From Immersiella caudata (Eukaryota > Ascomycota > Sordariomycetes > Sordariales > Lasiosphaeriaceae), in assembly GCA_030512335.1 (NCBI GenBank), contig JAULSU010000007.1, positions 3,844,001 through 3,908,000 of the forward strand: 64,000 nucleotides of DNA, given 5' to 3'. The position numbers and the translations under genes were made by a program. How positions within the stretch are numbered: the first letter of the stretch is position 1; the number at the start of each line of letters is the position of its first letter. A model generated the notes under the pieces. That model worked only from the letters and a program-made list of their open reading frames with translations, had not been told where the DNA came from and did no database searches. Below are positions 1 through 11,100 of this stretch, one piece after another.

Positions 1-2169
1 GGAAGGCTTCTCTGTGTCAAATCCCGAATGGCTGCCCGGCCCAGCTGCGCGTCGCGGAGGATGTCTACGCAGGTTGGGCCGGTCGGGTTATTCAGGACGT
101 AGAGAATCAGCGATACCACAGCCAAAAACTCAGTGTACATCATGAACCAGTGTGGACCGATAAGAACGTGTTGCTTTCGAACTTCGAGGCCAATGTGAAT
201 AATGTTTCGGCAAACACTGATCCCGGTGGCTTGACAAGCCTGTGTGACTTCGGTCAACTGATCTGGGGTGTCTTGAACTGATGGACGACGCAGGAATGGC
301 CTGTATAGCATCATTTGAACGTGGGCATACTGAAAGCGGAGCAAGACTTGAATCCTGAGACGAGTGTGCTTAGCACCGCTGTTCTCCGTCTAAAAGTGAG
401 GAGGTGAGGGAATGCATACCTGGTCACTTGTATATCACTACCTGGCCCTGGCCGCCAGGCAAGGGGAAGCTGTTCCATCCAATTGTAAAGGTCCAGTTCT
501 GTCTCCTTGATGCGAGTAAAGCTGATCATGTAAGTGACGTCGCTGGCCCCGCCTCCAATTCCGATGGGTGGGTAAAGATGCTCGACAACTTTGGCGAGAA
601 TTTTGATGAGCTTGGCATGGGCGTTAAACGCTTGGAAAAGGGAGGGTGTAGATGGCGGCGGTGAAAGTATTGCGTATTCGGTGATGTAGCCGTCGTCAAC
701 CTCGGTGGGGAGCGGTTGGTCGATGTCCTTGTCTTGCAGTAATAGAGGGAGTCCAAGAGTCGTCGACAGGTATATGTCCATCTGCCGAATCACATGAAAG
801 ACGCGCCTTCTAGTCTCTACTTCGATGGGTGACATTCGGGCATGAGGTAGGTGACGATGCAAGCCCATGCGCAATGCTGAACGGACGGCGATCCCCACGA
901 AGGTGTGACAAGCTCTGAGGTTGGCCGTGGCCTGTAGGAACAGCGTGATGAACACGAGGGCTTGCAGGGTCGTCATGTCTCCGCACTCGGTCAAGTCGTC
1001 AAGACAGAGGCGGGCCGAGATGTAGAACTTGAACCTAGAAAATATCAGTCAAGCGGCCAGTCCAAGGGCAGGGGGTGGTGAGCCCACCCTCGATCCATAG
1101 CCACAGCGTAATGGTTGGGGTTAGTTGGATCCTTTTCGTCGACGTCGTACATGGACCCAAGTGCCAAGACTGCATAGAGCAATCCTTGAAACCTTCGATG
1201 CTCGGCGTCGTACGCCTGCGAGGGCAACGCGGTGTTGTAGAGGTGGTCAAATCTTTGGTAGAATGACGGAATGTGGACTGTCCGGAGAACACAGGTAGCA
1301 CAGCTGAGCGAGTACTCACAAAGCGTCCGCGCAAGGTCCTGAGGAGGAAGTTCGTAGTAGCATTGGTGAGCGCCCAGCCCGGGTGTGAAGTTCTCGAGAG
1401 AACCAAGAGGCAAGGCCATGTACGGCCGCGGTGCTTGTGGTAGAAAGGGGGTCCTGGGATCATGGCTCAAAAGCTCGGGAAAGTCCTTCATGATGCGGCC
1501 GAAGTAAGCAGCGCCAGACGACAGGCCGTGGTAGTCCCACTTCCCGTCGTCGCCCAAGTCCAGCTCCCCAATGCCTTCGACCAGAGGGATAAAGCGTTCA
1601 TCCTCGGCTGCTGGTCCTGCGCGGTCAACTTCGACGGGTGTTTGCGGCGGTGCTGCTTCATGGCTGAGAGCAAAGTCGAGCTGGGCAAAACGCGGATCGC
1701 TAGGAGGCATCAGTTCGCGAAGAAGCAATCTGGCCCTCTGCAACTTGCCCTCTAGCGCCCGAACCCCCTGCAACACGGGGTTCGCCTTCCGGCGGTGCGA
1801 TGGCTTGTCAAAAGTACATCTTGCTGCCGTTATTTCAGTACGGCTCTACCAGTGATGATTGGATCATGAAATCTTACCCGCTCCGTAGCCAACACAATGC
1901 TGGCAGGGCTGTTGGCCGTTGCACTTGACCTTCTTCAGCCGGCATGAGTCACAGGCGCGGGAGGTCCTCTTGCGGCGGGGGAACCCATCGTCATTCTCCC
2001 CCGCAAGACTTGGGCCACCGTCTTGGCATTCCGGACGCGTCTCTTCCGACTCCTCTCGAGCGACACCATCCGAGACAGGCGTCGCAGAGGGCTTGGCCGA
2101 CATGACGTGGGGTTGAAGTTTCGAGACGGTGACAGATAAGCTTTGAGTGTGGAGATGGGAAAGCTGCAT
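1..2169 (-). CDS. Zn(II)2Cys6 fungal transcription factor, 3' end cut by window edge
   Basis: DNA-binding transcription factor of the nucleus. Exons: 2169-1878, 1823-1088, 1034-420 and 354 to beyond base 1; introns of 54, 53 and 65 nt have GT..AG ends and matching phases. The first exon encodes a binuclear cluster with spacing C-x2-C-x6-C-x5-C-x2-C; the sixth Cys is in exon 2 (ARCTFDKP), so the cluster is only complete after splicing. A short linker and coiled coil (RALEGKLQRARLLLREL) follow, then a fungal_trans-type middle region (SALRMGLHRHLP, RRRVFHVIRQMDIYLSTTLG). Translation could start at 2169 or at the internal Met at 2103; the latter lies nearer the cluster. The C terminus lies outside the window. 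The regulated pathway cannot be told from sequence; no neighbouring enzyme cluster points to one. Confidence 0.85.
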
Positions 2170-2835
2170 TCTCGGAAGAGATCTGCGGGGTAACCAAAAA
2201 TGGAAAAAAAATATTTCCAGTGACGTCAGGCAGCACCCGCAGCGATGCCCAGTTTATGAAACGAAATCCGACAACGTGCAGGTGTCAGACAACAGAAGCT
2301 ATTTCCAAGATGCACGCGGGAAGAAGCTTTTCTGTGGCTTTTGTAGATTCCCGCTCTCGGTTTCTCCACCCTTATTCCACTCACTAACATCCGCAATGCC
2401 CTGTTCCTGTCTCCCATCCCGACAACACTTCGAGTCGTCGTTGCCCCGTTTCCCAAACTTGGACATCCAGCCTGTCCCGTAGAACGGCCGCAGACCTCGC
2501 CGGCGTCGGTGATGCGAATTGATGCATCTGCCATGGACATTAGCAACGAACAATGGCCCAACTTTCGGGAAATGCATACCCCGCGACGGCGAGAGCAACA
2601 GCCAAAAAGACGGCAGCAAAGACCCATCTACCCCATATGTTCCATTCGCTATGCCGGTAGCAAACGCCGTTCTTGTAGTACTCGTGAATCCGGCATGGGA
2701 ACCCCCTGGCAAATTAAGCAAACTCATCATCAGCCGCGGTCCGAATCATCACAAAAATCTTGATGTAAAACATACCTCTTAACTACATGCATAAGAAGAG
2801 GCGCCATGCAAAATATTCTTGAAGGCTAAGTATTC

Positions 2836-2854
2836 GTGTGTGTGTGTGTGTGTG
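2836..2854. repeat. (GT)n microsatellite
   Basis: About nine and a half uninterrupted GT units in the intergenic region upstream of the transcription factor. Confidence 0.95.
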
Positions 2855-3308
2855 ATATTCGTTAATTTGGACCAAAAAAATCGGTACATGTCAAGTCCCC
2901 AAAATCCTACTTTTGGCGGCACCGCCCAAAGATAAGGCCGCCCGAAGCAACGCCCGGATCGAACGGCAGCAAAAACATCGGATGCCGGGGCAGCATGTCG
3001 TGATCTAGCCATCCGGGACCGGCCGTTGGGCGGTGTGCCAAGACGCCAAGAGCGATGCCAAGAGACCCAAGTTCCACGCCAAGCTCGTCATCGTTTGACC
3101 GCAGCCGAGATCCGCCGCCAAGGTGCGAAGGGTGGCAGGGGGTGATTCCGAATGGGTCTCCTGGAATCAGTTCCTGGGGCTCTCATTGGTTTAAATCGAT
3201 GCGAGCGCTCCCATTCGTCAGAAACCTCTAGTCTATCAGCCATTGGATGTCACACTTTCTGTAGGCTTGGCGTTGACGAACGAGCGATTGGGTTGAACGT
3301 GTGAGCTT

Positions 3309-3353
3309 AAAGAAAGAAAGAAAGAAAGAAAGAAAGGAAGAAAGAAGGAAGGA
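3309..3353. repeat. (AAAG)n purine tract
   Basis: Seven or so AAAG units decaying into GGAAG units; a purine-only run on the + strand, about 270 nt upstream of the DUF7924 gene. Confidence 0.95.
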
Positions 3354-3575
3354 ACCTAAATAATAACAATTAGTGAGTTTCTCAGAGGTTGCCAGAAGCT
3401 GAGGAAGAAGAGAGCGTTTCGCTTAAAATCCTCCGAGGTGACGCTTGCGGCGGCGAGGCGTGTAGTTTCACATCGTCACCAATTCCAGCTAGTTAAATGC
3501 GGCTTTGTAGGGCATTTCGGACAAAGCCTGTAATTTGCAGCGCTTCTAAAGCTCTTTGAGTGTCTTGGGTGATAA

Positions 3576-3617
3576 CTCTCTCTCTCTCCCTCCCTCTCCC
3601 TCCCTCTCTCTCTCTCT
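3576..3617. repeat. (TC)n microsatellite just upstream of the DUF7924 start
   Basis: Pyrimidine repeat of CT and CCCT units. The in-frame ATG at 3556 lies 5' of it and the ATG at 3625 just 3' of it, so translation from 3556 would turn the repeat into a Ser-Leu-Pro leader. Confidence 0.9.
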
Positions 3618-3624
3618 GCGATAC

Positions 3625-4863
3625 ATGTCTTGCTCTGACAAAGAGGCTCTGATGCACACACCACATATGATGGCCACAATACAGCAACTGCGTCGTTCCG
3701 CCAGGCTTGCCCAACGCTGGGACACTGACTTGGACGACATATATAGTCCTGGAGGACATCACGTAGCCGACGATACCGACAGTCTAGACGACGGCGACGA
3801 CAATCTAGTTGACGACAATCTAGACGACGAAAATCTAGACGACGACAATCTAGATGACGACAGTCCAGACGAAGACGACGAAAATATGGAGAACGTCAAG
3901 CACCCAAGCTACCGCGTCAACTGCCTCGAGTCCAACCACATCATCTTCCGGCATCCGCAAGACCCGCTTCCCGACGTCGTAGCCACCCACGTCCAACATC
4001 TGGCCTCGACAACACCCAAAATGCCCAACCTCGACCCGGAGATGGTGGCTAAGGCCACCTACGACCTGGACACGCTCGGCATGGGCTGCAACGAGACGGA
4101 CATCAGCTCCTACTTAAACGCCCACCTCTTTCCACAAGGCGCCGCCACCCGATTCCCCACGCAAAGATTGCTGTCCGTAGCCGGCACGCACATGGCCCGT
4201 CACCTCTTGCCCAACCTACCGACATCCGAGGCGCCGTGGGCCGTCACGCAGCCGCGACCCGACCTGCTCTACGGCTATCCAAAAACACCAACCTTTTCCT
4301 CGGCCCAGTCTATGACCTTGATACAGGGGCTGCACGGACAGATCCCCGCCTACGCGCAGGCGTCCCCCGGCCTTTGGTTCCCCTTCTTCACTGTCGAGTT
4401 CAAGGCGACCGCAGGGACCCAAGGCAATCTCTGGGTTGCGGCGAACCAGTGCGCCGGCATCTTGGCCGCCTGCATTCAGGCCGTCAACCAGCTCAATACA
4501 GCGCTGCAACACGTCGGATGCGATCGACAACACGTTTCCAATCTCTGCTACGGCCTCGCCATTGACAACAGTCTTGCGCAGCTCTACGTGTCGTGGGGAG
4601 CCAGGGGCCGCGGCCATCATCCGGTTGTCTACGTTCAGCGGGTAGGCTCTTTCTTGCTATCAGACGCAAAAGACTTTGCACGTCTTTACCAGTGGGTCAT
4701 GGCCATTCTCGATTGGGGTCAAGGAGGACGTCTAGAGAACATTCAGCTCGCTCTGGATTCTATACGGGAAGAGCAGCAAAAGGCCGTCTCTGGAGCCGCC
4801 CAGTCTCAACCCAGCCCAGAGCGAGAAGCCGGTTTGGAGAAAAAGAGGAGACGGTTAAAATGA
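3625..4863 (+). CDS. DUF7924 family protein with PD-(D/E)XK-like motif
   Basis: Single-exon gene of 412 residues from the ATG at 3625. An in-frame ATG at 3556 would add a low-complexity leader encoded by a TC repeat; a Met at 3670 is also possible. Order: basic N terminus (RRSARLAQR), acidic LDDDN-type repeats coded by a minisatellite, then a roughly 300-residue globular region with the signature of the fungal DUF7924 family: PWAVTQPRPDLLYGY, FFTVEFKAT, LWVAANQCAG. The spacing of RPD (codon at 4261), then VEFK about 45 residues later (Glu codon 4396, Lys codon 4402), looks like a PD-(D/E)XK nuclease core; that fold is my inference. The C terminus is basic (EKKRRRLK) and could be a nuclear signal. 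A strong polypyrimidine tract follows the stop. Molecular function is unproven. Confidence 0.8.
   Translation: MSCSDKEALMHTPHMMATIQQLRRSARLAQRWDTDLDDIYSPGGHHVADDTDSLDDGDDNLVDDNLDDENLDDDNLDDDSPDEDDENMENVKHPSYRVNCLESNHIIFRHPQDPLPDVVATHVQHLASTTPKMPNLDPEMVAKATYDLDTLGMGCNETDISSYLNAHLFPQGAATRFPTQRLLSVAGTHMARHLLPNLPTSEAPWAVTQPRPDLLYGYPKTPTFSSAQSMTLIQGLHGQIPAYAQASPGLWFPFFTVEFKATAGTQGNLWVAANQCAGILAACIQAVNQLNTALQHVGCDRQHVSNLCYGLAIDNSLAQLYVSWGARGRGHHPVVYVQRVGSFLLSDAKDFARLYQWVMAILDWGQGGRLENIQLALDSIREEQQKAVSGAAQSQPSPEREAGLEKKRRRLK
3781..3885 (+). repeat. In-frame minisatellite coding acidic LDDDN repeats
   Basis: Imperfect 15-18 bp units built on GACGACAATCTAGAC encode (N/S)LDD(D/E) repeats near the N terminus of the DUF7924 protein. 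Unit length keeps the reading frame, so copy-number change would alter only the length of the acidic stretch. Confidence 0.85.
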
Positions 4864-4883
4864 TTTTGTCGGTCCAAAGGGGG

Positions 4884-4959
4884 TGCTTTTTTCTTCTTTT
4901 TTCTTCTTTCTTTCTTCTTTCTTCTTTCTTCTTTTTCTTTTTTCTTTTCTTTTTTTTGG
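4884..4959 (+). repeat. Polypyrimidine tract downstream of the DUF7924 gene
   Basis: About 75 nt of TTC and TTTC units, almost free of purines, beginning 20 nt after the stop codon. It lies in the probable 3' UTR; the convergent APC1 gene ends at 5136 on the other strand. Confidence 0.85.
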
Positions 4960-5135
4960 AGAAAAGGGGAGGAGAGGTGAAGGAGGATGGGGATTCGTCT
5001 TAAATAATGCAGCCCACAGGCTGAGTTGCCAAAACCCCTACAGCTATCGTCCCGTCGTCTCTATCTGATACCGAATGCATACCCATGAATTGCGTGACAT
5101 CATAACACATCATTGTTCCCATAAACCCTGCAGCT

Positions 5136-8100
5136 TCATCCATCTCTCACAGCAAGCCAGGCCATACCCTTCAACTCCTCGATGGTGCTGTCTCGTAACC
5201 ACCAGCCATTTTCCTTCTCGGGCGATGTCACTTTGGACTCCTGAGCTGTTGATGCCTTCTCTTCGGCCGTCGGTTCAAGTGAGACCTTTTTCTTCCCCTT
5301 TCTCGACTTTGACTTTTCACGTTTCGCCTTCCCGGATGCTGTCTCCTCAGTGGCAGGGTTGGTCGTAGCTGCAGCCGGTTTGACCAGGGTCGACCGTCGA
5401 TCAGCCCACTCGAACAATAGCTTCAACCCTAGCAGCTTGTCGCGGGACCAGCCGTCAAGCCCGCTCTGGAGCACGAGCTTTGCGTCGACAGCAGTAGTGG
5501 CGCCCTCACCCTCACCAACACCGCCTCCAGAGCCAAGGCGATCCATGACCACCGCACGTTCGGAATGAGTGAGGTTCCGTAGCGCTTCCAAAGTGAAAAC
5601 CCACTCGAAAGGATCCCTCTCTGAGTTCATCGCGCTGTTCCCGAGAGCCAGGAGCGTTGCGGGGTACGGACTTTCGTGGGCGGGACGGTGTCTGAGGTAC
5701 ACAGACTGCGTCTTGCGGAAGTCTTCAACGAGGCGAGGCGAATTCTCAAAGTCGATGACCTGATTCCAGAAGCCCATGGCGGCCGCGTCTGTGCTCACTC
5801 GCACAACATCCTCCAGTGGCGGGAGCAGGCATGGTGTTTGTCGCCTGATCGTGACGCTTCCGGAACTCTGCTTCTCCTGGGCCGCTATCGCAGCAGAAGC
5901 AGCAGCAACCGCGGATGGCGAGCCCGCCTTGAGTTCGATCTGAATCGGGACGTTGATTGGCTGGCCGGTCATAAGGTCTTTCGTAACGAAACAACGGGGG
6001 TCGGTCGCCAACACCCAGAAGTGCCGGAAGGCTTGAAGATGTGATCGATTGTCTTGGACGCTGGTCGGAAAGAGCGGATAAAAAGCGACAATCAAGGATG
6101 CCGTGGCGAGATCGCTGGTGCCGAACGTGGCGGTGCCGCAGCCCAAGAAGAGGGCGCCGATCGCTAGATGCGCGGCGAGATGGCTCCCATACGTAGTGTT
6201 CGCATCATCTCGCCCATGCAAAGACCTCAAGCGGCGAAGCACTGCAAGATCACCCGTGCCGGCCATCACCATCGCGCAAGAGAGTGCGAGCAAATCCATG
6301 CACATGCGGGCGTTGCCCCTGGTGAGCTCGCTGTCGAAGTTGCCCGGCGGGGTTCGCACAATGCGTATAAACTGATCCAAGTAGTGGATCAAAAGGTCTC
6401 GGACTTGGGGGTTTGCAGACCCGGAGAAGCGTAGCCCCAGCGACCAACACAGCCCTGCGAGGATCGAAAAGAAGGGAAGATCCCGACTTCGCAGCTTGTT
6501 GATGTTTGTCAACCGTGACCTCGACTTGTATTCCGTAGGCAGCCCTCGTTTGACCCATTCGAACGTGGGATCGATTTCCTTCCACAAGATGATGCTTTTG
6601 GCCATGGTTCGAAGGAGCAAGATGTCAGGGCGGACGTAGTCGAACTGAAGGATGGAGTCGGGGATGTCAATCTTCCGAGCGACGATGTGGTCTTCCGACT
6701 TCATGAAAATGAGCGCAATGGCAACGACCGCGGCAGCGGCGGACCTATCCAGAACATGCACCAACTCCACTCGTTTCGTTGATGTGGCGATCGTGAGGAG
6801 CTTTTCGGTCAATCGCATGTCTCGCAAGCCTTTCAAGTCGTTGCCTTTGCCAAGGTTGATGAAGCCAAGAGCAAATCCGGCAGCCAGACGGTAACCCTCG
6901 TCGCGAAGGGGGTCCTCCTCCTCGCCGTCGTCGATATGCTCGATTTCGGACATCATGATCTCGCTCATGCGGCGGTGTTGGCTGTTGCAGTAGAGGAGAC
7001 CGATGCCCATGACGCCCGTCGTCTGGGTGTGCTTGGAGAGATTGAGCTCTGCCGCACCACGGGGAAGCATTCGTGTGACATGGACTGACAGGAGCCGGGT
7101 TATGAGAGAATCCATGGTCCCAATGTAGGAAGCGGCCAAGCCAAGAAGCAGGCCGATGGAGGTCATTGTGTGTTTTGGCGTGAGGTACTTGAAAGCTACC
7201 CACTTGGCAACCGATTTCAGGTGGCCGTTCAGCCCCAAGGCGAGGAGAAATCCAGCGTGTCTGTTGCTGAGATCCTGCCCGGGTTTGTTGTACAGGATCC
7301 ACGAGGTGTCAATACCCTTCGCGTGCGGAGATATCGCCAGTCCACCGGCAACGCCTTGGTGGAAGAAGGCCCAGTTGATTTTTTCCTCGGTGAACAGACT
7401 CTTGTCAACGCCAACCGTGTTATTTGGAGGTTTGACAAGGCAAGTCAGGTTGAAACCGCCGATGTGATACTTTTGGGTGAGGAGAGGGTAGCGCAGGGAG
7501 TAATAGAGCAGGCCACGGCCAGCGGGTATCGCCAGGGTCCCTGTTGCGGCCGTCGTTGCCAGCTCCTTCTGCCGCTCGAGATACTCCGACTCTGTCCACT
7601 CTGGCCGAGGATCGAGCTTCAAGACTCTGGATTTGGTCGATGACAAGAGATTCTGTGCCTCATTCAGCCGTCGATCCTCACGGAAGAGAGAGCGCACCAC
7701 GGCCTGCCGCTCGCTGCCGTCGGTTTCTTCTGCCTGCTCAGGCAAGTCACCGAGATGTTGTGCCACCATTCTGAAATCCCACTTTGCGACGTGGGATGCA
7801 GACTGAGCGTCGTTGCCAGCCGCACGCCAGACTTTCCCAGACTTCAAGACTCCCGCGATGTCGGTCCGGTTGACGAGCGCGAGCAGATCCACCGGCCATG
7901 ATGGGGGCGGATTGGGCTGGCACATGAATATGACATCCTGGAGGGGCGTCAAGACCGCTTCGGGGAGTGTCTCCAAGATCTGCGCCGTGAAGCCGCATTC
8001 GTGTATGGCGACAACCATCTCGACGTGATTTTTCACCGAGCTCAACAGACCAAACAGTCTCCCGAACATAGTTGTGCGAGGGGTCAGAGCAGCCCATAGC

Positions 8101-11100
8101 TGATGCCGAGTTGTTTCTGCCAGCGCGTCCCGGCTCGCGGCAGTGTAAACCTTGGAGAGCGTGGGAAATTCGTTTGCTGGCTTGGCGGTGAGATGGGCTT
8201 GGATCCAGGATAGAACACAATACGTGTCAGACGGCTCGTCTAAATGAGCGGCCGGCAACATGACTACAGCTCGTGAGTACTTGTCATCAGGTGCGTTGGT
8301 GTGTGCGTGGTACGTACCTGGATCGTCAAAAGCCGTGTCGGGATCCGTTTGCATGCCGAGAGCATAGGCGGCATGAAACTTCGGCCACTTCAGCCATTTG
8401 GTGAGTTGGCAAAGAAGTTCTCTGAGATCGCTAGGGTTGGGCGGTAAGTCTTCGGCCGTGAGGATGGTGAGCCGTTGCTCCTCGAGTAGAAGGTGCAGTC
8501 CCATCATCATGCTCCAAGCTGCCATGTCCCGGCTCTCTTGGTCTCTGTTTACGGCCGTGGGGAGATAGCCGTGAGGCCCGAATGCTGCGACGCCTTCGGC
8601 GGAAGCAAGGTATCTTCTCGCCAGGTTCGTGTGAATGGCGATGGAACTACTCGGTTTAATGTACTGGACGTCAGGGATGCGTGGGGCTTCCAACGAGCCA
8701 TCCTCAAGCATCCACTGCCACGCCTGTTTGCGTACCCAAGGCGAGCAGGCAGCCGAATTTGGAGCGGTGAGGGCTTGCATCGCCTCGAAGTTGCTGTTTG
8801 GAGGGGACAAGGCAGTGCCATGGCCGCGTATCCGCCGGAGATCGCCGCCGGGGGATTCCAAAGCCAGAAAGCTGCTCAATACCAGAATGACGAAGGAGGA
8901 CCACTCTTTGTCGGCCAGCAGCTCGACTGAACTCCCCAGCTTGGCCGTCTGGAGCCAATGAGTGACTTGCCACCAACCAGTCAGAATCTTCTCCGCTAGG
9001 TCCGCAGGCAGAACACTGCGACATGCATCGATGGCTCGCGAAACCTGACGGGAAGATGGCCGGAGCTTCACCCGAATTCGGTGGTATTTGCCATCCCTAT
9101 CCCGTAGATCCAGAACGCCACGCGGTTGTGAGTGGCAAAGGGACTCGATCTGTGTGCCTGTGATACCGACGCCTATGGACCTTCGACCGCGAGTTTCTTT
9201 GTCCGTCCTAAGGCTTCCGGTGAAGTCGAGGCTGGTCAGGTTGTCGAGGAACAGGAAAGGGATTGCGAGCTTTGTGACTTTGCCCCAGGGTGATTGGAGG
9301 CTGAGCTCCCGACCGCCCGCTCTGTCCTCTGACAGAATGATCATGCTGTCACCGCCCTCATCTCCGTCAGAGATCTTGCAGGAGTCAACAACGCTCTGAA
9401 CTCTCCGAAGCTCTCCAAAGATGATGTTGACGGCTTCAGCGTCTTGCGCGGCCTTCGCTCGCCCCGCTGGCTGTTTCTCGACCAGAAGCGTCAAAAGCTG
9501 CAACCGTTTGTCCACTGGGTCTTGGATGCCAACGAGTATGGACGTCCGGCCTTGTGAGTCGGTTGCGGTTGGGGGGCCAATGAGAACGAACACCTTCGAC
9601 TGTGTCCGCGCAGGCAGCGTCGACAGAGAATATCGCACATTCGCATTGTCAACGGGGATACTGTATATCTTCGTGAAAAGCATCTCCTGCGTGAGACCTT
9701 CGAAATCGTGGTCTTCAAGGCCCATGTTGTGAAATCCTTCAAAGTCACCGCCTGCTCGGAGTTCTTCCAGCAAATTATCGACTGGTGCCTCGGCAAGGCT
9801 GTTGAGGCTCTGGCTGAAGGTTCCGCTGAAACTGGGGAGACCATAGCCGCCGCTAGCTCTTGCCCGCTGGCTGCCGTGGGACTCAACCCTCCGACTACCA
9901 TGGGCTGGGTGGATCGATTGATCGACAAAGGTTGAGCGATCCTGTGAGGTCGACAGGTCACCTCGCGCCAGCAGAGAGCTCACTCTCCGCGACTCCCTCC
10001 TAGTAGCGTCGGCGCCTTTCTCGGGGTCCAGGGAACTGAGCGCCTTGTCCAAAACCTTGTCGTTCTCTTCAATCCTCACGCTCTTTCTCGTCCTCTTGCC
10101 AGGGAGTGGTGCCCCGAAGCTCTCCCTCATGGACGGGTGCATGGGAGTAGCGGTGCCGCTAGCTAGCCCTGGCGCCATGGAGCTCCGTCGACGGGACGCA
10201 CTGGGTTTCTTCTGCTTCTGCTTCCCAATGAATGGGTCCTCGTGTTCCAAGTACGCGAGCCTCCACACGCTATACATGTTGATCTCCCGATTCACCGTGA
10301 CTGCGATGTTCACCTTCTGCTTTCCTGCCTCAGCGTCAAAGCCGAGTCTGATCTCCTGGACATGGAGGATTTCCTCGGCCGGGTTTAGGAAAAGCGAGCC
10401 AACGGAACTCCTTCTCCTGCCTTGTTTTCGAGGAGCTCCAGTCTGGGTCACGACTAGCCCGATCTCGAGCAAGGGGTCGGTGAGGCACACCAGGCGTGGC
10501 CAGTGGCTGTCAGGGGCATCCACAGGAACCTGAGCATGCCACATATTTTCCAGCGTTGAGCTCAAGCGCAAGGGCAGCGTCTTCGGCTTTCCTAGTGCCT
10601 CGGTCGAGAATTCGGTTACGTTGACGCTCGGGGCGGAGAAGGGCGGAAGCTGGGAGGTGACGAAAGAGTTGGGCGGGACTTTTGGGATGCGAAGCGACAT
10701 CGGTGCTGCGTTGCCCCCTCTCGACTTCCGTTGTATGATGACGCCGCATGGTGCTGCGCAGGCGGACTCGACCTCGAACGGCATGTGGACGATGTGGCTC
10801 GCGCCAGACAGGAAGAAGATGTGGGCCTGGGTTTTGAGAAAGACCACCAGGGCTCTCGAAAGTAACGGCGCGGGGGCTTGGCTCGGCGCATCTTTGCGGC
10901 TCGAAGGGGCATGGCCGTCGGGGGTGGTGACCGGGCTGTCGGCGGAGGCGGGAAAGTAGGCAAGCAGGGCTTGGGTCAGTGGCTCGTTCTCGATGCTGGA
11001 CGTGAAGCTCTTGCGGAAGAGACCGCCGCGAGACCAGACGACAGCGGTCTCGGTTGTGAGAAGTTCGTCCACAAACTCGGATCCGGCCTCACGGTCAACG

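Larger units (their letters stand above)
2170..3575. other. Intergenic region with two microsatellites
   Basis: No convincing gene. Open frames here on both strands lack domain-like sequence and overlap one another. The stretch holds a (GT)n tract at 2836-2854 and an AAAG-rich tract at 3309-3353. It contains the upstream region of the Zn2Cys6 gene and of the DUF7924 gene. Confidence 0.6.

Noticed and set aside
2200..3555. Possible gene in the region upstream of the transcription factor
   Set aside because: Several overlapping frames on both strands but none with protein-like composition or splice-consistent structure.
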